From the NCBI RefSeq assembly GCF_029338555.1, contig NZ_CP119989.1:2480001-2544000 (forward strand): 64,000 nucleotides of DNA, read 5' to 3'. This DNA comes from Halobaculum marinum (lineage in GTDB: Archaea > Halobacteriota > Halobacteria > Halobacteriales > Haloferacaceae). A program made the position numbers and the translations under genes. Under the pieces are notes generated by a model. That model was not told the origin of the DNA, ran no database searches, and worked only from the letters and a program-made list of their open reading frames with translations. Position 1 is the first letter of the stretch, and each line of letters opens with the position of its first letter. This document shows, in pieces, positions 1-8,175 of the stretch.

Positions 1-798
1 GGCGACGAGGACGACCAGACCGTGGTGCTGCTCCACGGCATCAACGCCGCCGGGTCGGCGGGCGAGTGGCGCGAGGTGTTCGCCGCACTCTCGAAGGAGT
101 ACCACGTCGTCGCGCCGGACCTGCCCGGCTTCGGGCGCTCGGACCGACCGCCGCTGCGCTACTCGGCGGCGCTGTACGAGGACTTCGTCCGCTACTTCCT
201 CGGGGAGTTCCCCGGCGCGCGCGTCGTCGCCTCCTCGCTGACGAGCGCGTACGTCGTCGGCGTCGCCGACGGACTCGACGTCGCCGACCTGACGCTCGTG
301 TGCCCGACCGCCGTCGCGGGGCCGGAGCCGCCGAAGACCGCCGTCCGAGAGCTGATCCGGACACCGGTCGTCGGCGACGCCGTGTTCGGCCTCATCACCT
401 CGAAGCCCTCCATCGACTACTTCAACGCCGACCACGGCTACTGGGACCCGGAGAAGGCCGGCGAGGACTGGCCCGACTACGAGTGGCGCACGACCCACCA
501 GAAGGGCGCTCGCTTCGCCCCGGCGTCGTTCGTCTCGGGGTTCCTCAACAGCGACGTGGATCTGGCGAGCGCGCTCGCCGCCGTCGACGTGCCGACGACG
601 CTCGTGTGGGGTCGCGAAGCCGACCTCCCGCCGCTGTCGACAGGGCGGGAGTTGGCCGACGCCGCCGGCTGTGAGTTGGTCGTGTTCGACGACGCGATGC
701 TGCTCCCCCACGTCGAGTTCGGCGACCAGTTCGTCTCGGTCGTCTCGGGTGAGCGACCCGACGAGACCGTGACGGTGGAGCAAGAGACCGAGGAGTGA
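1..798 (+). CDS. alpha/beta hydrolase, 5' truncated by window edge
   Basis: The frame is open from base 1, so the true N-terminus lies outside the window. The visible part starts with a strand leading to the oxyanion loop HGINAAGS and continues with the PDLPGFGRSDRP segment typical of alpha/beta hydrolases of the haloalkane dehalogenase/epoxide hydrolase type. The C-terminal part has VWGREADLPP at the usual position of the catalytic acid and LLPHVEF near the usual His. The nucleophile elbow reads VVASSLTSAY instead of a clean GxSxG, so the active site may be atypical. The substrate cannot be named. The gene ends in a run of acidic residues. A Tat cupin gene follows on the same strand. Confidence 0.8.
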   Translation, partial: GDEDDQTVVLLHGINAAGSAGEWREVFAALSKEYHVVAPDLPGFGRSDRPPLRYSAALYEDFVRYFLGEFPGARVVASSLTSAYVVGVADGLDVADLTLVCPTAVAGPEPPKTAVRELIRTPVVGDAVFGLITSKPSIDYFNADHGYWDPEKAGEDWPDYEWRTTHQKGARFAPASFVSGFLNSDVDLASALAAVDVPTTLVWGREADLPPLSTGRELADAAGCELVVFDDAMLLPHVEFGDQFVSVVSGERPDETVTVEQETEE

Positions 799-955
799 GG
801 GACTGCGGCGGCGTCGCCCCGACAGCGCTCCCGCGGACGACCTGATGTGAGACGGAAGCTGCCGATAGTGCTACCTCCGTTCGTGTCGACGTTATGACGG
901 GTCTACGTCCGCTCGTTCGGACGGCGCCGGACGACCGGAATCGACCCCCAGAGCC

Positions 956-1597
956 ATGACAACCGACGAGAACCGCGTTCGCGCGGACGATTCGGTGGCG
1001 GATAGAATCCCCCTGCTCCCCGTCGGGGCGTCGCGCCGACGGGTGCTCGCCTCGACGGCGGGCGTCGGGGCGGTCGCACTCGCCGGCGTGCCGTACGCCG
1101 CCGTCGCGAGCGAGCACGAGGGCGAGAACGGCAACGGCGAGGACGACGGTGAGAACGGCGGCGACGGCGGCGGTGAGGTCGACGCCCCGGAGGGCTTCGA
1201 GGTCGAGGTGCTGGCGCCGCACGCGTCGTTCGTGGGAGACGTGGCGGCGGCGTTCTCCGTGTGGTACGACGACGGCGAGACGGAACTCGGGCTGGTGAAG
1301 GACGCCTCGACCGTCCTGGTCGCGAGGGTGACCATTGCGCCGAACGGCACCTCCGGCTGGCACGTCCACCCGGGCCCGGTGCTGGTGAGCGTCGTCGAGG
1401 GCACAATCGACATCACGATCGACGAGGACTGCCGGACTCGGACGTTCGGGACGGGGGAGGCGTACCTCGACACCGGCACCCACGCCGAGGTCGCGACCAA
1501 CCCCAGCGAGACGGACCCTGCCGTCCTCTACGCCGTCTTCCTCGGCGTGCCGGACGGCGAGTCCCCGACGAACTGGGTGGAGCCGCGCGACTGCTGA
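956..1597 (+). CDS. Tat-exported cupin-domain protein
   Basis: A 213-residue protein. Residues about 24-50 form a Tat signal (SRRRVLASTAG followed by an Ala/Gly-rich hydrophobic stretch ending near AVAS). An acidic Glu/Gly/Asn linker (about 51-75) follows, then a single cupin barrel. The first cupin motif is visible as GWHVHPGPVLVSVVEG, which carries the HxH pair and a later Glu; a further His lies in GTHAEV. These are the usual metal ligands of the family. The fold is clear but the substrate or role is not. A GEAYLDTGTHAEV-type second motif supports a metal-binding cupin rather than a degenerate one. It stands alone between the hydrolase and a convergent thiolase operon. Confidence 0.8.
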   Translation: MTTDENRVRADDSVADRIPLLPVGASRRRVLASTAGVGAVALAGVPYAAVASEHEGENGNGEDDGENGGDGGGEVDAPEGFEVEVLAPHASFVGDVAAAFSVWYDDGETELGLVKDASTVLVARVTIAPNGTSGWHVHPGPVLVSVVEGTIDITIDEDCRTRTFGTGEAYLDTGTHAEVATNPSETDPAVLYAVFLGVPDGESPTNWVEPRDC

Positions 1598-1648
1598 GGC
1601 GAGCCCGACGGCGCGGTCGGGGCCGACCCCGACCGCCCGATTAGGCGC

Positions 1649-2044
1649 TCAGGCCGGCCGGAACACGATCAGCCGGTTCCCAGTCGCGCCGTTCGTCTCC
1701 ACGTCCGGGCGCATCGGGTCGCCGATGGCGACCTCGTCGCCCGCGACGTCGCGAACGATACCCGTGATCCGCACGGGGCCGAAGTCGACGACCGCCGTGA
1801 CGTACGGCGGTTCGACGCCGAACCCCGAGGGGGCGACGTGGATCTCCGAGAACGTTGCGACCGTGCCCGTCTCGGGGAGCGTCGCCTCCGAGAGGTCGGT
1901 GCTGCCGCACTCAGGACAGACGCGCCGCGGCGGGAGACTCCCGTGGCCGTTCGCGCACTCGACGTAGTACCCGTCGTCCGCGAGCGCGTCCGCCCACTCG
2001 TCGTACCCCGTGTTCGCGGGCACGTCGGGGTCGGACTCGCTCAT
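1649..2044 (-). CDS. Zn-ribbon/OB-fold DUF35 protein, thiolase partner
   Basis: A 131-residue protein with an N-terminal rubredoxin-like zinc ribbon (ECANGHGSLPPRRVCPECG; the CPECG knuckle and an upstream Cys are visible) followed by a small OB-fold (about residues 60-130). This is the DUF35 family, whose members form complexes with thiolases or HMG-CoA synthase and are thought to bind the acyl-CoA nucleotide. Its ATG overlaps the TGA of the upstream thiolase by ATGA, so the two are translationally coupled and almost certainly make one complex. The exact acyl-CoA substrate is not visible. Confidence 0.87.
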   Translation of the reverse strand: MSESDPDVPANTGYDEWADALADDGYYVECANGHGSLPPRRVCPECGSTDLSEATLPETGTVATFSEIHVAPSGFGVEPPYVTAVVDFGPVRITGIVRDVAGDEVAIGDPMRPDVETNGATGNRLIVFRPA

Positions 2045-3207
2045 TCTGCCACCTCCAGCACGTGGACGACGGCACTCGCGACCGTCCCGCCCGCGTTGTG
2101 GGCGAGGCCGACCGTCGCGTCGGCCACGGCGTCGCTGTTCGGGTGGTCACCACGCAACAGGCGGGTCAACTCTGCGATCTGAGAGCCGCCGGTCGCGCCG
2201 ACGGGGTGGCCCTTCGCCTTCAGGCCGCCCGAGAGGTTCACCGGAAGGTCGCCGTCGCGAGTGGTGTCGCCGCGGCGGGCGGCACCGATCCCCTCGCCCG
2301 GTTCGAAGAAGCCGAGCGCCTCCAACGCCATGACCTCCGCGATGGTGAAGCAGTCGTGGACTTCCGCGACCTCCACGTCGTCGCTGGTGACGCCGGCGTC
2401 GGCGTACGCCTCCTCGGCGGCGTCAGTGGCCGCAGGGGTGCGGGCCATGTCCGCGCGGTCCTGGAGCGCGGCGCGGTCGCCACCCTGCCCGGTGCCGGTG
2501 ATCGCGACCGACGCGTCCAGGTCGTGCTCGGCGGCGAACTCCTCGGAGACGAGCACGAGCGCGCTCGCCCCGTCAGTGATCGGACACGCGTCGAACAAGT
2601 GCAGCGGCGAGGCGACCTCGGGGGAGTCGAGCGCCTGCTCGACGCTGATCTCGCGCTGGTACTGTGCGTACTCGTTGGGCACCGCGTTGGCGTGGTTCTT
2701 CACCGCGACGTGGGCGAGATCCTCGCGGCCCCCGCCGTACTCGTCGAAGTAGGCCCGGGCCATCAGCGCGTACGCCCCGGGGAAGGTGACGCCCGCGCGC
2801 ACCTCGAACAGTTCGTCGGCGGCGACCGCCAGCGACTCGGTCACCTCGGCGGTCGAGAGGTTCGTCATGCGCTCCATCCCGCCGGCGAGCATCACGTCGT
2901 TCTCGCCCGAGCGGATGGCACGGACGGCCTCGCGGACGGCGACGCCCGCGGAGGCGCACGCCTCCTCGTAGCGCGTGCCCGCACACCGCAGCCCCGCCGC
3001 CTCCGTCATCACGGGCGCCTGGTGGCCCTGTCGCTCGGCGAGCGCGCCCATGAAGTTCCCGTAGTTGAGGTGTTCAACGTCGTCGCCGTCGACGCCAGCG
3101 TCGTCGAGCGCGGCCAGCGCCGCCTCCGCGAACAGGTCGCGACCCGTCCGACCATCGTGCGCCCCGAATCGGGTGAGGCCGACGCCCGCGACTCGTACTC
3201 CAGTCAT
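2041..3207 (-). CDS. SCP2-type thiolase (acetyl-CoA acetyltransferase family)
   Basis: A 388-residue thiolase-fold protein. The nucleophilic Cys is C84 in EEACASAG. The catalytic His motifs are EVAEVHDCFTIAE and, near the C-terminus, GGLKAKGHPVGATG. The second Cys motif of classical biosynthetic thiolases is absent, which places it with the SCP2-like archaeal thiolases. Known relatives condense or cleave acyl-CoA (acetoacetyl-CoA in the mevalonate route, or fatty acid/isoprenoid degradation) and require a DUF35 partner, encoded immediately downstream with a 4-base overlap. Its role in the mevalonate route versus degradation cannot be decided here. Confidence 0.88.
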   Translation of the reverse strand: MTGVRVAGVGLTRFGAHDGRTGRDLFAEAALAALDDAGVDGDDVEHLNYGNFMGALAERQGHQAPVMTEAAGLRCAGTRYEEACASAGVAVREAVRAIRSGENDVMLAGGMERMTNLSTAEVTESLAVAADELFEVRAGVTFPGAYALMARAYFDEYGGGREDLAHVAVKNHANAVPNEYAQYQREISVEQALDSPEVASPLHLFDACPITDGASALVLVSEEFAAEHDLDASVAITGTGQGGDRAALQDRADMARTPAATDAAEEAYADAGVTSDDVEVAEVHDCFTIAEVMALEALGFFEPGEGIGAARRGDTTRDGDLPVNLSGGLKAKGHPVGATGGSQIAELTRLLRGDHPNSDAVADATVGLAHNAGGTVASAVVHVLEVAE

Positions 3208-3396
3208 CGTGGATCGGTGCTCGCCGGGCGGGGAAATGCCTGCCGGAGTTTCGCGTCGTGGCCGCCGCTGTCGTGCGAATTTACTCGATAGCGTGTTCAG
3301 ACCCGGTGGGCCCGCGCGGCCAATTGGCGACGGCGGCGCCGCTGGAGCGTGTGAAAACGGAAGGAAGTCCCGGACCGTCCGGGCGTCGCGACCGGA

Positions 3397-3927
3397 TTAC
3401 CGGACGAGCAGGTCCTCGCCCTTCTCCACGACGACGCGGAACGGCGGGGACATCTTGTTGTAGGCGCGGCGGTACGCCTCCTTGACGGCGTCGGCCTGGT
3501 CGACGTCGACGTAGGCGGTGAACACGGTGTCGCCCTTGTGCATGCGGGCGGCGGTGCCCACGGGCTTGCCGAACGCCTGGCGCATCCCGTCGGAGACACG
3601 GTCGGCGCCCGCCCCGGTCGCCTGCTTGTTCTCGCGCAGGATCTGGTGCGGGAACTTGCGCAGGACCATCTTGTAGTTGCCCTCGCCGAGTTCGCGGATG
3701 AGGTGGCGGTTGGCCGACAGGCGCGCGCTCTCGAGCGAGCCGTGGCGGATCTGGACGTCCTCCTCGGTGACCAGCGAGATGTGGACGGGGAAGTCCTCGG
3801 GGTCTTTGGTCAGGTCGCCCATGTTGTGCTGTGCGATCTTCGAGCCAGGGATACCGGTGACGTAGTCCCGTCGCGTGTACGACGGCTTGTCGATCTCCCG
3901 GTACATGGAGGCCGGTTTGTCGGACAT
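3397..3927 (-). CDS. rpl10e: 50S ribosomal protein L10e (uL16)
   Basis: A 176-residue protein, the normal length for archaeal L10e. It shows the N-terminal [21 protein letters not shown] segment and the conserved core [16 protein letters not shown] and [22 protein letters not shown]. It is the uL16-family protein of the large subunit, located near the peptidyl transferase centre and A-site tRNA elbow. The ATG start is preceded by a TATA-like GTTTAAC about 36 bases upstream, so the leader is very short. It is transcribed alone, away from the major ribosomal operons. Confidence 0.97.
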   Translation of the reverse strand: MSDKPASMYREIDKPSYTRRDYVTGIPGSKIAQHNMGDLTKDPEDFPVHISLVTEEDVQIRHGSLESARLSANRHLIRELGEGNYKMVLRKFPHQILRENKQATGAGADRVSDGMRQAFGKPVGTAARMHKGDTVFTAYVDVDQADAVKEAYRRAYNKMSPPFRVVVEKGEDLLVR

Positions 3928-3959
3928 GGTTACTTGTCCGAGTCGACGGCGGTCCCGGG

Positions 3960-3966
3960 GTTAAAC
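3960..3966 (-). promoter_or_regulatory. TATA box of rpl10e
   Basis: GTTTAAC on the minus strand, in otherwise GC-rich DNA, about 36 bases upstream of the rpl10e ATG. This spacing predicts a transcript with a leader of fewer than 10 bases. Confidence 0.45.
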
Positions 3967-4048
3967 CCTACGTTTCGCCGCCCCGACGTGGGGCGCGTCC
4001 ACACGACCCGCCCCGACGCGTTCCGAACCCCCGCATCTAGCGCGCCGG

Positions 4049-4789
4049 TCACTCGTCGTCGCTCGCGGCCGGGTCGACGGCGACGTGTTCGAGTTCTTCC
4101 TCCGCGAGCAGGTCGCGCGCCCGGTCGGTGACCGACGGCGCCACCAGCACTCCACGAACCTCGGTGCCGTCCGGCTCCTCACGTTCGATAGCGTTCACGT
4201 ACCGAGCCAACTGGCCCGCCGCGTCAGGGCCGACGCGGCGGCGCTTCAGTTCCACTACGACCGGACGACCCTCGGCGTCGCGCCCGAACACGTCGATGTG
4301 GCCGGCCTCGGACTCGCGCTCGGTCGCCAGCGGCTCGAACCCCGCCTCGACGAGGCTGGGGTCGGCGACGATGCGCTCCTTCAGGTCGGCCTCGCTCCCG
4401 ACCACCTCGACGTCTCGGCCGCCGGTGACGCCGTAGGCCGCGAGGTGGTCGACGGCGGAGAACCGCACGTCGAGCGTCTCCGCGGGCGTGGTGCGGACGC
4501 TCCGGACGCGCAGTCGCCCGTCGCGGACCGCCGCGCGGTGCTCGCTGCCGGGGGGTTGCCAGTTCACCGGCGTGCGGCCCTCGTCGGTGTGGACGAGCGC
4601 CGACCCGTCGGGCTTGAGCACGAGCAGTCGCGCGCCCGGCCCCAACGACGACGCGGCGCGACCGTCGTACTCGACCGTGCAGGTGCCGAACAGCGTCACC
4701 ACGTCGCCGCGCTCGAACGCGGCCTCCAGTTCCCACAGCGCCTCGCGGTGCGACGGCTCGTGGAGCGTCGTCGCCGTCACCGCGACCAC
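4049..4789 (-). CDS. nucS: NucS/EndoMS mismatch-specific endonuclease
   Basis: A 246-residue protein of the NucS/EndoMS family, which cuts double-stranded DNA at mismatches and works with the sliding clamp PCNA. The N-terminal DNA-binding/dimerisation half carries W77 in NWQPPGS, equivalent to the base-stacking Trp of the family. The C-terminal restriction-like nuclease domain shows the catalytic set D166 (GHIDVFG), E180 and K182 (VVELKRR). The start codon is GTG; a second GTG three codons in is possible. The tail is acidic, ending ASDDE; no clear PCNA box is seen. MutL is encoded in the same window, so two mismatch-repair routes coexist. Confidence 0.94.
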   Translation of the reverse strand: MVAVTATTLHEPSHREALWELEAAFERGDVVTLFGTCTVEYDGRAASSLGPGARLLVLKPDGSALVHTDEGRTPVNWQPPGSEHRAAVRDGRLRVRSVRTTPAETLDVRFSAVDHLAAYGVTGGRDVEVVGSEADLKERIVADPSLVEAGFEPLATERESEAGHIDVFGRDAEGRPVVVELKRRRVGPDAAGQLARYVNAIEREEPDGTEVRGVLVAPSVTDRARDLLAEEELEHVAVDPAASDDE

Positions 4790-4969
4790 CCGCCGACCGT
4801 ATTCACGGCAGGCGATTCGGTGGCGACGTGAATAAGCACCGCGACGACCGGAGGCGGTGCCGGCGCCGCCGCTCGCGAGCGACCGTGCCGGCCCGTGACC
4901 GAGACGGCTGTCGCTCGTCGGTGTGAAAAATGTGGAAAACTGCGGGTACGGCGCGGTGCCGTCGGAACC

Positions 4970-5164
4970 TTACAGGCGCTGCAGGTTCTTCGCGCGGGGG
5001 CCCTTCTCGGCCTCCTCGATATCGAACTCGACCTCCTGACCCTCCTCCAGGTCGGGGCCGCCGACGTCCTCCATGTGGAAGAACACGTCCTCGTCCGCGT
5101 CGTCAGTCTCGATGAATCCGTAGCCGCCGGTGTCGTTGAAGAAGTCGACCTTCCCAGTTGCCAT
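4970..5164 (-). CDS. cspA: cold-shock domain protein (CspA family)
   Basis: A 64-residue single cold-shock domain. RNP1 is visible as GGYGFIET and RNP2 as DVFFHMEDV, the aromatic patches that bind single-stranded RNA or DNA. It begins MATGKVDFFNDTG and ends in the usual GPRAKNL segment. The surface is very acidic, as expected of a haloarchaeal version. A TATA-like GGTTATC lies 28 bases before the ATG, so the mRNA is probably leaderless. The role is presumed to be RNA chaperone; this follows from the family, not from anything specific here. Confidence 0.94.
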   Translation of the reverse strand: MATGKVDFFNDTGGYGFIETDDADEDVFFHMEDVGGPDLEEGQEVEFDIEEAEKGPRAKNLQRL

Positions 5165-5188
5165 ACACGACACGAGCGGAGGGCGACG

Positions 5189-5195
5189 GATAACC
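5189..5195 (-). promoter_or_regulatory. TATA box of cspA
   Basis: Minus-strand GGTTATC centred 28 bases upstream of the cspA ATG. The spacing fits transcription starting at the start codon itself. Confidence 0.45.
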
Positions 5196-5340
5196 CTTCC
5201 GAGTCGCCGACGCCATGCCAACGACCCACTCGACCCGGGAGATCCGTGGGCGTTCCCCCGACTTCGCGTCGGTTCTGCCCTGAATCGCCCCCAGAAGCTC
5301 CGGGGGACGGCCAGTCTCGCGCGACTCGGTCCGGGTGGCG

Positions 5341-5655
5341 CTACTCGACGACGACGTGCTCGTCGAGCACGACGCGCTCGGCGGCGTCCATCTCGGCGAA
5401 CGACTCGGCGTCGGCGGTCACCTTGCGACCGAGGTCGGAGCCGAACGCCTCGGCCATCGTCTCGGCGTCCGGGAACCACAGTTCCGCGAGCGCGTCGTAG
5501 CTCGCCGACTCGGGGTCGTCCGGGAACGAGACGGTGTATCGCTCCAGTCCCGGCAGGTCCGCCGCCAGCGGCGCGTGCTCCTCGCGGTAGTAGCGCTGGA
5601 ACCCCTCGAACGACGTTCCCTCCGCTCGACTGAGTGTGATCGCGAGTTTCGTCAT
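5341..5655 (-). CDS. EthD-domain dimeric alpha-beta barrel protein
   Basis: A 104-residue protein, MTKLAITLSRAEG, with the EthD-type pattern FEGFQRYYREEHAPLAADLPGL, in which the Tyr/His/Pro positions line the pocket of ferredoxin-like dimers. The C-terminal half (DALAELWFPDAETMAEAFGSD) is also typical. Family members include small accessory or degradative proteins of unclear chemistry, so only the fold is called. A TATA-like CTTTATG lies about 29 bases upstream of the ATG. It is a monocistronic unit, divergent from the deacetylase gene pair. Confidence 0.85.
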   Translation of the reverse strand: MTKLAITLSRAEGTSFEGFQRYYREEHAPLAADLPGLERYTVSFPDDPESASYDALAELWFPDAETMAEAFGSDLGRKVTADAESFAEMDAAERVVLDEHVVVE

Positions 5656-5767
5656 CGGTCGCCCAATCGACCACGGGTGGCATAAAGCGCCCGGGGCGCT
5701 CGAGTGGCCCTCACTCTCGGCAGTAGGCAGTAAATATCGGCTCGAACGCCCACATCCTCTCAGCGAG

Positions 5768-5783
5768 CCTCCTCCCGAGGAGG
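5768..5783 (+). promoter_or_regulatory. inverted repeat covering the Shine-Dalgarno of the deacetylase gene
   Basis: Perfect arms CCTCCTC (5768-5774) and GAGGAGG (5777-5783). The right arm is the Shine-Dalgarno-like GGAGG just four bases before the ATG at 5788. If transcribed, the arms CCTCC/GGAGG would form a stem with a six-base loop and hide the ribosome-binding site; alternatively the DNA dyad may be an operator. Clear Shine-Dalgarno sequences are uncommon in this genome, which makes this one notable. Confidence 0.4.
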
Positions 5784-5787
5784 GTGT

Positions 5788-6849
5788 ATGCGGAGGATAC
5801 GCGTCAGTACGAGCGTCGTACCAAATACCACGCAGTCTGTATGCCCGTCCGTCTTGACTGTCCACGATCCCGCGTCGCGACGCTCCCGGACCTCCGGTGC
5901 GACCGACGACGCCGACCCCGCGACGCTCACGCTCAGCATCGAGATCGAACTGGGGTGGGGTGTCCACGACCTCCCGGGCCACCCCCACCTCTCGCCGAAC
6001 GGCGAGCAGGAGCGGCGCTACCTGCGGAAACTGCTCCGCGCCGCCGACGAACACGGCGTCCCCATCTCGTTCGACATCGTGGGGCACCTGCTCCTCGACG
6101 AGTGCGACGGTGACCACCCGGGGCCGTACCGCCCCGGGTGGTTCGACGCCGACCCGGGGACCGACCTCGCGACGGACCCGCTGTTCTACGCGCCCGACGT
6201 GGGGCGCGCCGTACTCGACGCCGACGTCGACCACGAACTGTGCACGCACACGTTCTCACACGTGCTGTGCGGACACGAACCCCGCTCCGTCGTCGAGCAC
6301 GAACTGGAGGCGTCGCTCGCGCTCCACGACGACCTCGGCGTGACCGTGCGCTCCATCGTGCCGCCGCGCCACTCGCGACCGCCCAACGACCTCCTCGCCG
6401 AGCACGGAATCCAGGTCGCCAGGTACGCTATTCCGACGAGCGGCGGGAGCCGGATCAGTCGGCTCCGTGAACTCACCGTCGGGCCACACCCCCTGTGGAA
6501 CGCGCAGGAGGTCGACGGCGTCGTCGAGACGTACTGCACGACCTACCCCTCGCTGACGGCATCGTCGCTCCCGTCGGGCCAGAGCCCGACGCCCTCGCTG
6601 TTCCGGCCGCTCCCGTTACGCGCCCGCAAGCGTATCCACGGTCGCTACCTCCGGCGGAGCACCGAGCGAGCGATGGAGACTGGGAAGCCGCTCCACCTGT
6701 GGTGTCACCTCTACGACCTCAGCAACGAGCACCAGTGGGCGGTTGTCGAGGACTACCTGGCGTACCTCGGCTCGCTCCCCGAGGAGGCGTTGACCGTCCG
6801 GACGATGGAAGAACTCGCGTCACCGACCTCGCCACTCGTCGCACGATGA
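5788..6849 (+). CDS. polysaccharide deacetylase-family protein
   Basis: A 353-residue protein. After a roughly 45-residue poorly conserved N-terminal part, the NodB-like barrel begins at LTLSIEIELGWG, where the usual metal-binding Asp pair is replaced by a Glu-containing strand as in some archaeal family members. The HTFSHVLC motif gives the two metal His (HxxxH), and IVPPRHSRP supplies the catalytic-site Arg/Pro segment. LHLWCHLYDL near the C-terminus carries the late His motif. Known relatives remove acetyl or formyl groups from sugars. The stop overlaps the next ATG (ATGA), pairing it with a formyltransferase-like gene. The start at 5788 follows a GGAGG; a later start is possible. Confidence 0.72.
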   Translation: MRRIRVSTSVVPNTTQSVCPSVLTVHDPASRRSRTSGATDDADPATLTLSIEIELGWGVHDLPGHPHLSPNGEQERRYLRKLLRAADEHGVPISFDIVGHLLLDECDGDHPGPYRPGWFDADPGTDLATDPLFYAPDVGRAVLDADVDHELCTHTFSHVLCGHEPRSVVEHELEASLALHDDLGVTVRSIVPPRHSRPPNDLLAEHGIQVARYAIPTSGGSRISRLRELTVGPHPLWNAQEVDGVVETYCTTYPSLTASSLPSGQSPTPSLFRPLPLRARKRIHGRYLRRSTERAMETGKPLHLWCHLYDLSNEHQWAVVEDYLAYLGSLPEEALTVRTMEELASPTSPLVAR

Positions 6850-7637
6850 GGGTCTGTCTGCTCGCCCCCGGCGACACGCTGCCACGCTGGCAGGCGGACG
6901 CGCTCACACATCTCTTGGTGAACACCGACGCGGAGGTGACGAGCGTGGTGTACGATGAGTACGAGGCGGACCGCACGACCGTCGAGGCGATCAAACGGGG
7001 CGTGGAGCTTCGCGAGTGGGCAGTCGTCGCCACGCTCAGCGACGCGCTCGCCGGTCCGATGCCCGAACGCGACCGCGTCCCACTCGCCGACGTGGTCGAC
7101 CTCGAAGCGGTCCCCACGTGGTCGGTCGAGCCACGGATCGTCGACGGGTGGAAACGTGAGATCCCAGCAGCAGTCGCCGAGGCGGTGGCCGACAAGTCCG
7201 ACATCGGCCTCCGGTACGCGTTCGGCTTCCTCGTCGGGCCAATCTTGACTGCGCTGGAGCACGGGATACTCAGCTTCCACCACGGCGACCTCCGCGAGTA
7301 CCGCGGTCAGCCGATGGGGTTCTGGGAGTTCGTCAACGGCGACGACGAGGTCGGGATCACCGTCCAACTGATCGACGAGACGCTCGACGCCGGTCGCGTC
7401 GCCGCCCTCAAGCGGGTGCCGATCGGCGACCTCCACACGTGGGAGACGGTCAAACGGCGACTCCTCTCGGAGTCGGAGGACATGCTCACGCGGTCGGTGC
7501 GGGCGGTCGAGGCCGGCACGATCCGGGAACCGGACTCGTTAGGCAACCTGTACACGCACCCGAAGGGGCGACCGGTCGCGACGTTCGCCGCGCGCAACGC
7601 GATCGGGCGTGTGCGCGAAGTCGTCGGCGCAGACTGA
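6846..7637 (+). CDS. formyltransferase-family protein
   Basis: A 263-residue protein starting MRVCLLAPGD. It contains the formyl-transferase core: ILSFHHGDLREYRGQPMGFWEF corresponds to the folate-enzyme HxSxLPxYRG motif followed by the WA/WE loop, and GITVQLIDETLDAG matches the conserved GxT/D segment. Family enzymes move a formyl group from 10-formyl-tetrahydrofolate to tRNA, purine precursors or amino sugars. It lacks a recognisable C-terminal tRNA-binding domain, and it is translationally coupled to a polysaccharide-deacetylase-like gene. I therefore infer a sugar-modifying role, as in the ArnA/ArnD logic of bacteria, rather than tRNA-Met formylation. Confidence 0.75.
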   Translation: MRVCLLAPGDTLPRWQADALTHLLVNTDAEVTSVVYDEYEADRTTVEAIKRGVELREWAVVATLSDALAGPMPERDRVPLADVVDLEAVPTWSVEPRIVDGWKREIPAAVAEAVADKSDIGLRYAFGFLVGPILTALEHGILSFHHGDLREYRGQPMGFWEFVNGDDEVGITVQLIDETLDAGRVAALKRVPIGDLHTWETVKRRLLSESEDMLTRSVRAVEAGTIREPDSLGNLYTHPKGRPVATFAARNAIGRVREVVGAD

Positions 7638-7648
7638 CACCCGCCACC

Positions 7649-8098
7649 TCACTCGTCGTCGGGCATCGGCGTCGTGTACCACCACGCCCACGCCGCGAGC
7701 ACGGCCTGTAGCGGGAGTCGTGCCCACAGTGCGGCGTCCGGCACGTCGTCGACGGCGTCGAGGTCGAGGTCGCGCACGGCCATGTTCACGTTTGCGGGGA
7801 AGACGGCGAGCAGCAGCACGACGAGTCCCTTCGCGGCGGCGGTCCGCGTCCGCGGGATCAACACGCCGACGCCGAGGGCGACCTCGGCGACGCCCGACAG
7901 GTACACTAGGAGGCGCGGGCGCGGGAGTTCCCGCGGCACGATCCGCTCGAACGGCGCCGGTCGCAGCAGGTGGAGGACGCCCGCGAGGACGTACGCGGCG
8001 CTCATCAGGTACAGTAGCGGGCGTTTGAGTCGGGCGAGGCGAGCGGACAAGGGGCCAGTAGCGGTCCCCGTCTCGGAGTCGAGTGAGTCCACGGTCAC
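7649..8098 (-). CDS. DoxX-like membrane protein
   Basis: A 149-residue integral membrane protein with about four hydrophobic segments (LLYLMSAAYVLAGVLHLL, YLSGVAEVALGVGVLI, LVVLLLAVFPANVNMAV and a C-terminal ARLPLQAVLAAWAWWY). The arrangement and the AGVLHLLRP and EVALGVGVL segments match the DoxX/YphA family. Its biochemical role is poorly known; relatives are linked to redox chemistry or quinone-associated membrane complexes. The GTG start at 8098 opens a 30-residue polar N-terminus. Its gene is convergent with the formyltransferase gene, leaving only 11 bases between stops. Confidence 0.78.
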   Translation of the reverse strand: MTVDSLDSETGTATGPLSARLARLKRPLLYLMSAAYVLAGVLHLLRPAPFERIVPRELPRPRLLVYLSGVAEVALGVGVLIPRTRTAAAKGLVVLLLAVFPANVNMAVRDLDLDAVDDVPDAALWARLPLQAVLAAWAWWYTTPMPDDE

Positions 8099-8175
8099 AT
8101 CTCGGCCCCGACCGTCACGTATCTATCGCCGACCCGTGAGAGGCCACGACTGGCTGGGTCGACGACGACGCCCCG

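Noticed and set aside
4895-5500. Rightward frame with CEKCG knuckle (possible small zinc-finger protein) overlapping cspA
   Set aside because: Only the first 25 residues look zinc-finger-like. The rest runs antisense through cspA and the EthD gene with arbitrary composition. cspA is certain.
6495-6845. In-frame N-terminal extension of the formyltransferase
   Set aside because: It overlaps the deacetylase gene fully. The ATGA junction at 6846 and the MRVCLLAPGD start fit the family.
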